From Balanoglossus misakiensis (Eukaryota; Hemichordata): a stretch of 64,000 bases of DNA. Shown piece by piece: positions 45,004 to 54,104 of this stretch (position 1 is the stretch's first letter; each line of letters opens with the position of its first letter). The stretch is taken from contig CM082586.2 of assembly GCA_040954595.2 (NCBI GenBank), positions 1-64,000 of the forward strand, given 5' to 3'. The notes under the pieces are model-generated. The model was not told where the DNA came from. It did not search any database and worked only from the letters and a program-made list of their open reading frames with translations. The translations under genes and the position numbers were made by a program.

Positions 45004-46599
45004 ATGGCAACCAAACACGGGGAAGATTTTACATGCTCTCGCCTTGAAGAGTGTGATGGCTCTGTGAGCAGTAATAATAGGATACACCCAGGTGAAAACG
45101 TGGAAGAAACTAACGTCAGTGGGACGACCATCGCGAGTGAAAATCAGACAATTCAAGCAAACGCATGCGCAACAGATATGGAATCGACACCAACGGAGCA
45201 CCCAACAGCGAACGGGGCATGTGCAACAGGTGACAAACCTACACCAGCAGACTTGTATAAAGTACTTGAAGGCTTACTGGCTCTTGACGATTCTGTTCGG
45301 AAAAAATCACCTCAAAAGAAAAGTCGACCAAAAAGCGCGGGTGAATATCTTATCGGTTCAGATATAGAAAGCAGTGATGCCGTTGTAGCTGATGAGAGTC
45401 TAGAACGTGACACAAACGCGAAGGACGGTCAAACTGTCCGTTTTCACGATAAAACGAAAACACCTGAAGAGAAAACCGCCCTCCGCAGATACATGTCCAG
45501 TGATGAGAGCAAGAAAAACAAGAAATTTCAGAAAAGAACATCATGGTTTGGGAATAGCAGATCGCTGTCTCGAACACAAAGCGCGTACACGTTCCAAGAA
45601 GGTGACGTGAGTTACCATGATCCACACGACCTCAATAAATTTTCTTGGAGTGGCGAAAATCTCGCTTACCGAAAACCTTCGAGCACGTCGATGCCTAATC
45701 TTTCATCCATGATGGCGAATAATAACTCGTACGAACCTGAATTGGTGTGGAAATTTAACAACACCGCTTCATCGAGATATGAGTTACGCAATCCCCGTGG
45801 TTTGACTGTGTCTTCCAAAGGTACAGTTTTTGTCTGTGACCCTGGCAACCGTAAACTTCAGGCTTTCAGTTTCACCAACAACTTCACATGGAAATTTCCA
45901 GCAGACAGCGGAGACTCAGATCGCAGAGACAACAAGAAGAAGCAACATTTCGACCCGCGAGATGTTACACTGTCACGTGACGAACGCAACGTACTCGTCA
46001 CAGACTTTGGTAGTGAGTCCGTTTTTGAAATTTGTGTGTCCACGAGTGATGTTACCGGACAGTACCATTCTCTGCACCTGCGTGGACCTTGGGGAATTGC
46101 CCAAAACAGAGAACTTCTTGTTTTTGTTGCGTGCAATAAATCTCACTGCATTGTAGTGTTAAAAGAAGGGAAGGTTGTCAGAGTTATGGGCAAACAGGGG
46201 AGTGCCCCGGGTCAATTTAAATGCCCAACTTTCCTCGCAATAGATAGTCGTGACAACCTCTTTGTGGCGGACTCTCGAAATTTCAGAGTTCAGATTCTAA
46301 ACGCCGAGGGCGCCTTCCTGGACTGCATCCAAGACAAGCAAAAATTTCCATCGATGACTGGGATTGCGATCGACAACACCAACAATCTGTTTGTCGCCGA
46401 CGACAAGCTCGGTTACATCTGGGTGTATGATGTAGAAGGGAAACTGAAAGCCCGCATCAAGCGTTGTCACGGAGACAAGAAGTTCTCCAAGCCCCAAGGG
46501 ATTTCGTCTACACCAGAAGGCAGAATTGTAATTGTCGACAAAATGCACATCCGGGTATTAAATTGCTGGCACCTCGTTCCGTTAAAAGATGGTCAGTAA
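45004..46599 (+). CDS. NHL-repeat beta-propeller protein, single coding exon
   Basis: 531 residues. The ATG sits in a good context (CAACCATGG) with an in-frame TGA 12 nt upstream, so this start is favoured. Residues 1 to about 250 are polar and probably disordered, rich in Ser, Thr, Lys and Asp/Glu, including KKSPQKKSRPKSAGEYL. The C-terminal half holds six NHL-type blades at about 259-290 (RGLTVSSKGTVFVCDPGNRK), 316-345, 359-385, 404-432 (FLAIDSRDNLFVADSRNFRV), 449-476 (GIAIDNTNNLFVADDKLGYI) and 494-523. NHL propellers in TRIM2/3/32/71-type proteins bind protein or RNA. Here no RING, B-box or coiled coil is visible, so ubiquitin-ligase activity is not implied. The protein is probably cytoplasmic since no signal peptide or membrane segment is seen. 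Partner and pathway are unknown. Confidence 0.9.
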   Translation: MATKHGEDFTCSRLEECDGSVSSNNRIHPGENVEETNVSGTTIASENQTIQANACATDMESTPTEHPTANGACATGDKPTPADLYKVLEGLLALDDSVRKKSPQKKSRPKSAGEYLIGSDIESSDAVVADESLERDTNAKDGQTVRFHDKTKTPEEKTALRRYMSSDESKKNKKFQKRTSWFGNSRSLSRTQSAYTFQEGDVSYHDPHDLNKFSWSGENLAYRKPSSTSMPNLSSMMANNNSYEPELVWKFNNTASSRYELRNPRGLTVSSKGTVFVCDPGNRKLQAFSFTNNFTWKFPADSGDSDRRDNKKKQHFDPRDVTLSRDERNVLVTDFGSESVFEICVSTSDVTGQYHSLHLRGPWGIAQNRELLVFVACNKSHCIVVLKEGKVVRVMGKQGSAPGQFKCPTFLAIDSRDNLFVADSRNFRVQILNAEGAFLDCIQDKQKFPSMTGIAIDNTNNLFVADDKLGYIWVYDVEGKLKARIKRCHGDKKFSKPQGISSTPEGRIVIVDKMHIRVLNCWHLVPLKDGQ

Positions 46600-47492
46600 A
46601 CATTACAAGCCGAACAGAATGTCCAGTCAAGCTGTGTACATAATTGATGGGACGCTTCACTCATCCAATTGAAAATGCTTCACTTATCACGTGACTGTGT
46701 GTACTTCGCAAAGTAACTTAATCGTCATTTACAATTAAGAACAAAATTGAATATAACATACCTAAGACTCGATTGGAAAATTTACAATACGGCCTTATAA
46801 ACTCAATTTAGACTTCCGAAATGAGTTTTTTTTCATTGAAATATCTAAATGCTAACAACCTTGTAACCGTTTTGGATTCGAAGGGTAACTAATATTATTA
46901 AAATATATCGTGTATATGTCCATGTATATCAAATAACTGTCGCCACCAACTGTCGCCAGATTTTTGTACTTCTGCAAACATTTACAGTGTAGTATCCACA
47001 TCAATCTATACTCAAATCCATTGAAATCAACAACACGACGAAAAGTCAGGTATTATTTTTTTCAGCGTTCGAACACGGATATTTAATCAGATGGAGTTTT
47101 CGTCAATGCGTAATAATCGTTAGATGGTCAGAGAATACGTAAATATCAATAAAAGCTATTGTTTATGTGTAATAACGAGTCTCTAATGTGTATTTAACTG
47201 TTAACATACATTTTGCCTATACTGCCTTGACAATCAGAAATTTAAAATAAAATGAAGTAAAATCAGAAATTAAAATAAAAGAGGGAAAGTTTGATTGACT
47301 ACATGAAAACTTAAAATTACACTCGAGCTGACAAAATTTACAGTGCATCGACACTCTTTGTGTTGATAGCAAACGTACGACGTAACCATATTCACTATAG
47401 AACGAACATTGTAAAGGTATTAAAAAAATTCCCACTGAGACACACGTGTCTCATGGGGTGCTACATTTGCTTCTACGCAAAGAATAACTTAA
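46600..47492. other. 3' UTR and convergent intergenic spacer
   Basis: Low-GC stretch between the ends of two convergent genes, the NHL gene (+) and sulfotransferase A (-). No additional gene seen. Confidence 0.6.
47148..47153 (+). terminator. AATAAA polyadenylation signal of the NHL gene
   Basis: ATATCAATAAAAGCTATTG about 550 bp after the NHL stop codon; the likeliest 3' end for that transcript. Confidence 0.45.
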
Positions 47493-48713
47493 CTAGCAGT
47501 TTTTACCAATCCACGAAAAATTTTGCTTGAGAAGATTAGATAGAGCGTGATCGAAAGGCCTGTAAAACTCACACAATCTTTGCAGTGCCCAGTCAGCAAC
47601 CACTGGGTGAGTTCTTCCCTTGGCGGATGGCATACAAAACCTCTTTGGATAAGACACACAATAATTGTGTTTAATCTCGTCATAGTAAAAATGCTCCTTC
47701 CGATAATAATGCCGAACCCCAAGAAATTTCTCTAATTTATACATCTCCTCTGGTGGGTTCTTTCTAAAATTATCCCCGTCCATAAAATGTATTTGTTGTC
47801 GAGGGAAGTATTCTAACCAATGAAACAGGTGCTTTACATAAATACCAACGTCCACGATTTCGCTGTAGATGTTGACATTTTTCGTCACGTTACTCTCAAA
47901 CACAGTTTCCTCTACTGTAGAGGCCATGTTCTTCTTTTGCATATAGTCACGATCAGTTTTGTTGATAAACTCGAGATAGTCCGAGATGAGACGGCGTACG
48001 GGATCACAAACCATCACGATAATTTTGGTGCTTGGCGAAAGAGTGTCATGAATCCGTTTTGGACAATCAATTGGCCGAAAGAAGTAGGTTGGAGTTTTCT
48101 CAATAGTCATTTGGTAACGTGAGGACAGAGGCATTTGCGACGCGTACCATTCTAAACCGGGCTCTTTTTCAGAATCGAAATAGTGCGTTTCATCTCTCGG
48201 AGAGACAAACTGAGGATGAACGTTAAGTAACTTCGACACTGTCCCTGTACCACACTTACGGACACCCGTTATGATTGCTTGTGGCAACCGTCTCTCGCAA
48301 CCCAAGCTCTCTTGATCGTCCTCGTTCACGGCAAATTTCAGACAGTACGCACACCGTGCAAGGTAATAACAAGAATGCTTGATATGCTCTTCCACATATT
48401 TCTCATAATTTAGACTAGCTTGCCAGATATCCGCCTCGTCTCCATCTTCATTCTTCGACCCCAACTTAGTTTGCCAATAATCCCGCACTGCTGGCTTCTC
48501 TGCCATAAGCTGTCGCGTCATCTCGCCCCCTCCAGGCCTCTGCAGATATCTCACGAGAAGTAAAGAAGACAAAAAAATGATACCATACACATATGCAGCC
48601 ATTCGAATATTTCGCCGTGGCAGAACCAAACGAGGAATTTCTTCCGTCATCTTCCAAACTAGAGCCAACTTATTCCAAATGGCGACGTAAACGGGGTGTG
48701 CGCCTCCTGACAT
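47493..48713 (-). CDS. Heparan sulfate glucosamine 3-O-sulfotransferase-like, paralog A
   Basis: 406 residues, one exon; two in-frame TAA codons immediately precede the ATG. It is a type II Golgi membrane protein by its layout: a short cytosolic tail, one membrane segment at about 39-57 and a luminal catalytic domain. Family members move sulfate from PAPS to the 3-OH of glucosamine in heparan sulfate. Visible family elements are the 5'-phosphosulfate loop GVRKCGTGT at 150-158, ETHYFD at 175-180 with the presumed catalytic Glu175, EKTPTYF at 205-211 with Lys206, the 3'-phosphate element CDPVRRLISDY at 236-246, and the paired cysteines and KGR-HP of YCVSYPKRFCMPSAKGRTHP at 351-370. The usual RKGGT reads RKCGT here. 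The protein is about 100 residues longer than HS3ST1 because of its stem. Family placement is firm; the exact substrate is inferred. Confidence 0.92.
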   Translation of the reverse strand: MSGGAHPVYVAIWNKLALVWKMTEEIPRLVLPRRNIRMAAYVYGIIFLSSLLLVRYLQRPGGGEMTRQLMAEKPAVRDYWQTKLGSKNEDGDEADIWQASLNYEKYVEEHIKHSCYYLARCAYCLKFAVNEDDQESLGCERRLPQAIITGVRKCGTGTVSKLLNVHPQFVSPRDETHYFDSEKEPGLEWYASQMPLSSRYQMTIEKTPTYFFRPIDCPKRIHDTLSPSTKIIVMVCDPVRRLISDYLEFINKTDRDYMQKKNMASTVEETVFESNVTKNVNIYSEIVDVGIYVKHLFHWLEYFPRQQIHFMDGDNFRKNPPEEMYKLEKFLGVRHYYRKEHFYYDEIKHNYCVSYPKRFCMPSAKGRTHPVVADWALQRLCEFYRPFDHALSNLLKQNFSWIGKNC

Positions 48714-49422
48714 GTTTTATTAGCGAAAACTATACACTGAATACGTTGTGTACGTCGTCATAATTTACTCTCTGCTCAATTAGTATGCGTGGCAAATTTT
48801 GATCTTTTTCCATGGCTACGTGCCAATGATATTATCGATAATCTGATTTACACAGTTAGTCCTCCATATGGCTAATATATTGTACAAAGAGGGGTATAAG
48901 CCAATCTCTATTGAAGGAGTATTTGATACGCAACAGCTTGAGGAGAATGAAAAAGAGTTAAAATGGAAAGTAAACAAAACACGTCTGTCGGTATGTTGAT
49001 GGATATAAAAAGCTGACCCATCCTTTTTGAGAATCGACCGAGAATTAAACTGAAACCGGAGTGCTGACAACAGGCTGAATTGAAATCTTATAAACGCGGG
49101 TTTTGATTGGGGGTTAGGCTGCGCCAGTCACCCCCTATTAACGTGGTTTTTTTGTGGAACAGGTTCGAACAAAAATAATAAATATGCGAATTTTACGATC
49201 AAGCAACAGGCAGATATTACTGAGGACATGTTGACAAGTTGGGCCTTTGTCATTTTTATGTCTGCGTTCATGAAACTAATTTATGTTCATCAGATCATAC
49301 ATTTTATGCAACGGTAACAATGCACGACACGAGCGGTGAAATATCCCGCTTCATTTTACAACATGTCAATAACACCCGGTGTTATCATTACCAATCATGA
49401 AACAAACATTGCTTTCTCATCA
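48714..49422. other. Upstream region of sulfotransferase A, no gene seen
   Basis: Low-GC sequence containing the probable promoter of the minus-strand sulfotransferase A. No clear TATA element or further exon was recognised. Confidence 0.5.
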
Positions 49423-49692
49423 GCCATTAACGTTTGGACAGTGTGCAACTTGTGTATTTTCATTGGTTGAGAGTGGCCCTGCAAAATGCGTAGCTTCACC
49501 AGGTGGTTTCACTGATGTGTGTGCGCCACGTCAGTCGTGCCACCACTTCGTGTCGGATGACGACCGCGTACTCGTTACCTTCAACATGCTTGGGGAGGAT
49601 AACAAGCTTTGCTGGTCGTTCAGGGATTTTGGAGAACTGTCGGAAAATTTGCAGTACTCTACCATGTCGACGTTCGACCCTTCAAGCAACAA
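49423..49692 (+). CDS. Candidate internal exon of an unidentified gene
   Basis: An open segment bounded by an acceptor-like TTGCTTTCTCATCAG and a strong donor (CAA|GTGAGTAT, gt at 49693). The peptide is cysteine-rich and non-random, including SPGGFTDVCAPRQSCHHF and GEDNKLCWSFRDFGELSENL. The donor phase (2) matches an acceptor-like site (GCGGTTACAG) before 50271, whose frame continues YIVTNANLTNDTMENSN with two potential N-glycosylation sites. A phase match has a one-in-three chance of being accidental. No family recognised. Confidence 0.28.
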
Positions 49693-49911
49693 GTGAGTAT
49701 ACACCACTCGTTTATGTTGCTCATATGTGGTGTGGTTCAATAACTTTTCAAAACAGTTCAATACTCATCAGAACAAGACGGAATCAGGACTATCTTGTTC
49801 TGAGGGAAATTAAATAGTGAGCATGCCCTGTTATAAATTCGTCTTTGTATCTCCTTTTTGACATTTTTCTTTTCTTGCGGAGGGTTTATGAAGAGTTGCC
49901 TCGATCTTTAA

Positions 49912-49987
49912 ATTTGCTGGTTCTTTGCTGAAATGTTCTCTCAGTGCAGTGGACATCCGAGAAGGGACCAGCAAAGAACCAACAAAT
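49912..49987. repeat. Short inverted repeat (stem-loop)
   Basis: ATTTGCTGGTTCTTTGCTGA at 49912-49931 pairs with CCAGCAAAGAACCAACAAAT at 49968-49987 (18 of 20 positions), with a loop of about 36 nt. It could fold as a hairpin or be a remnant of a small foldback element. Confidence 0.7.
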
Positions 49988-50098
49988 GTAAAACTCGAGC
50001 CAACTTTTGGTCTGATTTTAATCAGATTGGCCAGGGTAATACCAACCTGATGCCACCGAAAATACTACCACGGCGCCAGTAGCGCCAGCCAAGTGGTA

Positions 50099-50130
50099 TG
50101 ACGTCAATGTCCCCGTAGAATTATATATAT
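50099..50130 (+). promoter_or_regulatory. CRE plus TATA-like element
   Basis: A perfect palindromic cAMP-response element, TGACGTCA, at 50099-50106 is followed 15 bp later by TTATATATAT at 50121-50130. Spacing and order fit a promoter firing to the right, but both elements are near-palindromic and no transcript start is visible. Confidence 0.3.
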
Positions 50131-52868
50131 CAAAGCGCCCTCACACCCATGCAGTTGTTTGTGCATACCGCGAATCACGCACGCACGCACCGGTTAAGCG
50201 GTTGGGTTGAACAAAACGGCCATGTGCGTGCATTTCTGGACTAGTTTTACCCGTTGTTATGCGGTTACAGGTATATTGTCACCAATGCAAATTTAACCAA
50301 TGATACCATGGAAAATTCAAATACATGTACATGTTGTGTGTATAGCAATCAAAGATTTTCAGTGGGTGGCACAATAGGGGGGAAAATGCGCCACCACATG
50401 GCAATGCATTCTTCCTATCTTCGAAGTGAAGGACCGAGCATTAAAATCTTAATGCTATTTTGGTCTCACTACCAACTGCTTCAAAAGAGCCTCTATCTCA
50501 GTAATATTCAGAATAGTTGTAAACGGAAATCGCCTCCGTCTGGTGCCAGTAGCGAATGAAAAGAATGTATACGTTTTTTGTAAATATTAAAATTGTGTCA
50601 ATAACACCGCTGCTGTATAGTGTATATCTACAACAGTGTGAGCATGACGCGTGTTCAGACGTTAGCTATAGCCATTTATGGCTCGATGAGATCCTACAAT
50701 AAAATGTATTCGCTTGATTGGAATTTGCTGCGTCAAAGCTGCACAGGCCAGGAAGCCAAAATACTATAAACTGCCTATTACAGGATATTGTATGGCCACA
50801 GCTGTTTATTCCTTTCAAATGTAAAATAGGTGTTATTTTAGAATAGGATCGCCGCTCATTGATATTCAAGGGGATTTGCTCTCTTTGAGCTCTGTAAAGC
50901 CCATCCGGAGCACTGCTTACGAAACCCCTCAACTGTACGTTGGTGCTAAATGAAAACAATATTCTAATTGATAAACCGACGGTTTTGCGCAACATTGTAA
51001 CACTAATATAAATATGGGAATACTGGTTACACTTCAAGTGGTGACGGTCCGAACCCGATCCGGATCGAAGCTGCTTATAGTTGCTTAGCAACAGGTGACA
51101 TTCAGAATGTGAGCGATGACACTCCAGTATTTTTCCGTGTTTGCTGGCAGTTTGAACGTTGAAGAATGCATGTATATTCGTGGGTGATTTGTGAACTCTT
51201 TGAAAGGACAGTACGATTGTCCGCATTTTAATTATACAGTAAATACCAGTTTTTAATTTTTATTTAAGTTCAAGGTGCTGTATTACTGTATCAAACGTTA
51301 TTGAATTTTACGGAAAATATGAAGACCCAATAAATAAAATCAGTGGTCTAGAATTAAAATGTATTCTAAAAGACTTGAGAATTGATTACCCCGTAACGAG
51401 GAGTCCAGATTATAATGTTGCTGAAAGCGCCATTGTCATCAGTAACATCTGTGTCGAGTGATTAATGGTGATCAGAAATCGGTAATGTAAAATGTTCGGA
51501 TCTAGATAAGTATGGGCGACGGGGCAATTTTTGTGCTTTTAAATTTCAACAGTTTAAATTTCACAGGACCTACACCAAAAATAATTTTGCAAAGGTATGT
51601 TCATTACTCGTTGATTCAACTAAATTTGGACTTACTCGGCTATATAAAACCACAACATGACACTTTTAAAAGTCATTATGTAGTTTTAATACGTGTAACA
51701 GATTTTCTCCACATCATAACCACAATATAATTGATAGAATATTTATATTTATAGTATATTTTGTGACAAATGACATGCAATTTTGGACGTGTCCCGCTAC
51801 GACTTACACCGCCGTGAAGTACATCGCAAACTCATATCGATATTTAACAACAATCAAATAGATCTTACAGATAATGACATTTTCTTTACATTTCCAAGTA
51901 GATTTTTAAAAGACTATAAAAGAATAACGTTTGTTATTCCGTTGTTGCAATTGAAACTAACTTCCAAATGAAGAAATATGTGCCTGTAGTTTCTAATCTT
52001 GTTTCCTTTTCCAATTCTGGTTGCAACATGACAATTTTAGATTACCATCCATGTGCTCTGTGAGACTTTGTGTAATCTGCTTTTCGTGTCATCCCCTGTT
52101 TTGTCCAGATGCACATTACACGCGTCACGTTAAATTCCGATCCAACGAGTTCACTAAATCGTGCCCGACCCACTGTGCGGAATCCCTCACCGTTTGTTAG
52201 CTTTCAGTAATGCTAACTGCAAGCACATATTCGTTAATTTTTCTCTTCCATACCAGCGAACATTCAGTTGATAGTGTAAACGTGGCCACCATTTGTCACA
52301 ACTGCCTTGAATATTAAATCACGAGATTACAGCAACTGACAAAAGCTGTGACCTTTGACACAGACTTTGCATGGAACATTGTGTGCCATATCCATTGTCT
52401 TCCCTTTCACCAGAAAAAAAGCTGACCAGTTATTAGCTTCAAGTATCCATAGCAAACAAGATTAACAAATATTAGAGAAATCATTCCAGATAATATAACT
52501 TAATGTAGCACGCAAAATATACTGGACTAGACAGCTCAGTAATTAAAGAGTACTTTTCGGAACACTGTGGATATCCATCACAAGATCTGCCTCAATATCC
52601 TCGTGGCATAAAGAAAAATGTAATGAAAGTAAAAGTTTCTGATTTGAGTTCGTGTTCACCTCAATTGGATTAGTACTGTCATAACGTTCATGGGAAGACC
52701 ATGTATTTGAAACAAACTACTGAAGATGATGGATGTCGAATTCTCATGCTGGAGATATATAATCATTGGTTTCTTTTGAGTAATATGCTGTACAGAGGGA
52801 AACACTGTTAAATTCTTCGTATTTACAAATACAACTACAGTTCCCGGATGCTTATTAAACCTGCTTTT

Positions 52869-54104
52869 TCAACAATTCTTTCCAACCCAAGTGAAGTTCT
52901 GTTTGAGTACATTAGACAGGGCGTAATCGTAAGGTCTATAGAACTCACACAGGCGTTGCTTTGCCCAATCAGCCAGTTCAGGATGCTCACGACCTTTCGC
53001 TTTTGGCATGCAGGTGATTTTTGGAAAAGAGACACAGTAGTGGCCTTTCGTGCTGTCGTAGTAGAAATGCTCCTCCCTGAAAAAGCCCCTGACGCCTAGA
53101 AATTTTTCCACTTTCTGTAATTCAGCAGATGGATTAACGCGAAAATTCTCTCCATCGACAAAATGGATTTGATCTTTCGAAAAGTACTCTAGCCACCTGA
53201 AAAGATATTTGACATAGAGGCCCACGTCGACCATTTCGTTGTACATGTTGACGTTGGTAGGCCTCGCCTTCTCGAAAACTGTGTCTTCAATTGTTTCGCC
53301 TAGAGTTTTCCTTTGCATGAAATCGTGATCTTGGGCTTCAGTGGTTTTGTTAATAAATTCTACGTAGTCCGAAACTAACCTTCGTACTGGTTCACACACG
53401 ATCACAAGAATCCGGACATTCGGCGAAAGTGTGTCGCGAATTCGCTTCGGTGCATCGAATGGTCTGAAGAAATATGTTGGCGTTTTTTCGACGGTGATTT
53501 GGTATTTTGACGAGTAGGGCATTTGAGATTTGTACCATTCTAGTCCGCGTTCGTTCAGAGAATCAAAGTAGTGCGTTTCATCTTTGGGTCCAACCAGCTG
53601 AGGATGAAAGTTCAGAAATTTCAGAAGAGTCCCAGTTCCACATTTACGGACACCAGCGATGACAACCTGTGGTAGGCGTTTTTCGCATCCTCGCCGCTTC
53701 AACTCGTCCACTTTCAGTAATCGCTTGAGACGATAGACTGGATGGATAGGGTAGTAGCACGACGTTCTCCATCTTTCCACCATAAACCGCTTGGCATCAT
53801 AGCTGACGTCCCAAGTCGCATAGTCGTCGGACACCCCGTTTACGTACGCAGAATCGTTTAGGAGACTTTTCAACGATGATCTGTCGGCGAGCAGTTTTCT
53901 CGTCGTTTCCCCTTCTCTCGGCGCTTCTAACACTCTAAGACAAAGTAATGAGCAAACAAAGATTGCCACATACAGCGCTGTCCACGGTGATAATTTGAAT
54001 CCCTTCCTTGGCAAAACACGGTGTAGTTTTTCTTCCACCATCGCAAACCAGTCTCCTAATTTGCTCACGATTATGGCGCGGGTTGGCAAAGGCCGTTTAT
54101 CCAT
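52869..54104 (-). CDS. Heparan sulfate glucosamine 3-O-sulfotransferase-like, paralog B
   Basis: 411 residues, one exon, with an in-frame TAG two codons before the ATG. It is clearly paralogous to the gene at 47493-48713, in the same orientation and with the same layout. It has a cytosolic tail, a membrane segment at about 42-58, a stem and a luminal sulfotransferase domain. Key elements are GVRKCGTGT at 151-159, ETHYFD at 176-181, EKTPTYF at 206-212, CEPVRRLVSDY at 237-247, YCVSFPKITCMPKAKGREHP at 356-375 and a shared C-terminus GKNC. It differs in the 3'-phosphate element, where the usual RDP Asp is Glu (CEP), and in a longer insertion after FINKT (TEAQDHDF). The expected product is a 3-O-sulfated heparan sulfate chain made in the Golgi. 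Whether the two paralogs differ in substrate cannot be read from sequence. Confidence 0.92.
   Translation of the reverse strand: MDKRPLPTRAIIVSKLGDWFAMVEEKLHRVLPRKGFKLSPWTALYVAIFVCSLLCLRVLEAPREGETTRKLLADRSSLKSLLNDSAYVNGVSDDYATWDVSYDAKRFMVERWRTSCYYPIHPVYRLKRLLKVDELKRRGCEKRLPQVVIAGVRKCGTGTLLKFLNFHPQLVGPKDETHYFDSLNERGLEWYKSQMPYSSKYQITVEKTPTYFFRPFDAPKRIRDTLSPNVRILVIVCEPVRRLVSDYVEFINKTTEAQDHDFMQRKTLGETIEDTVFEKARPTNVNMYNEMVDVGLYVKYLFRWLEYFSKDQIHFVDGENFRVNPSAELQKVEKFLGVRGFFREEHFYYDSTKGHYCVSFPKITCMPKAKGREHPELADWAKQRLCEFYRPYDYALSNVLKQNFTWVGKNC

Larger units (their letters stand above)
49693..52868. other. Spacer between the sulfotransferase paralogs
   Basis: Apart from the candidate exon, hairpin and CRE/TATA motif listed separately, I see no gene. 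A 186-codon minus frame at 50666-51226 has no domain or splice support. Confidence 0.5.

Noticed and set aside
50666-51226. 186-codon minus-strand frame
   Set aside because: No domain, no flanking splice or promoter signals, and composition like its non-coding surroundings; possible by chance in this length of sequence.
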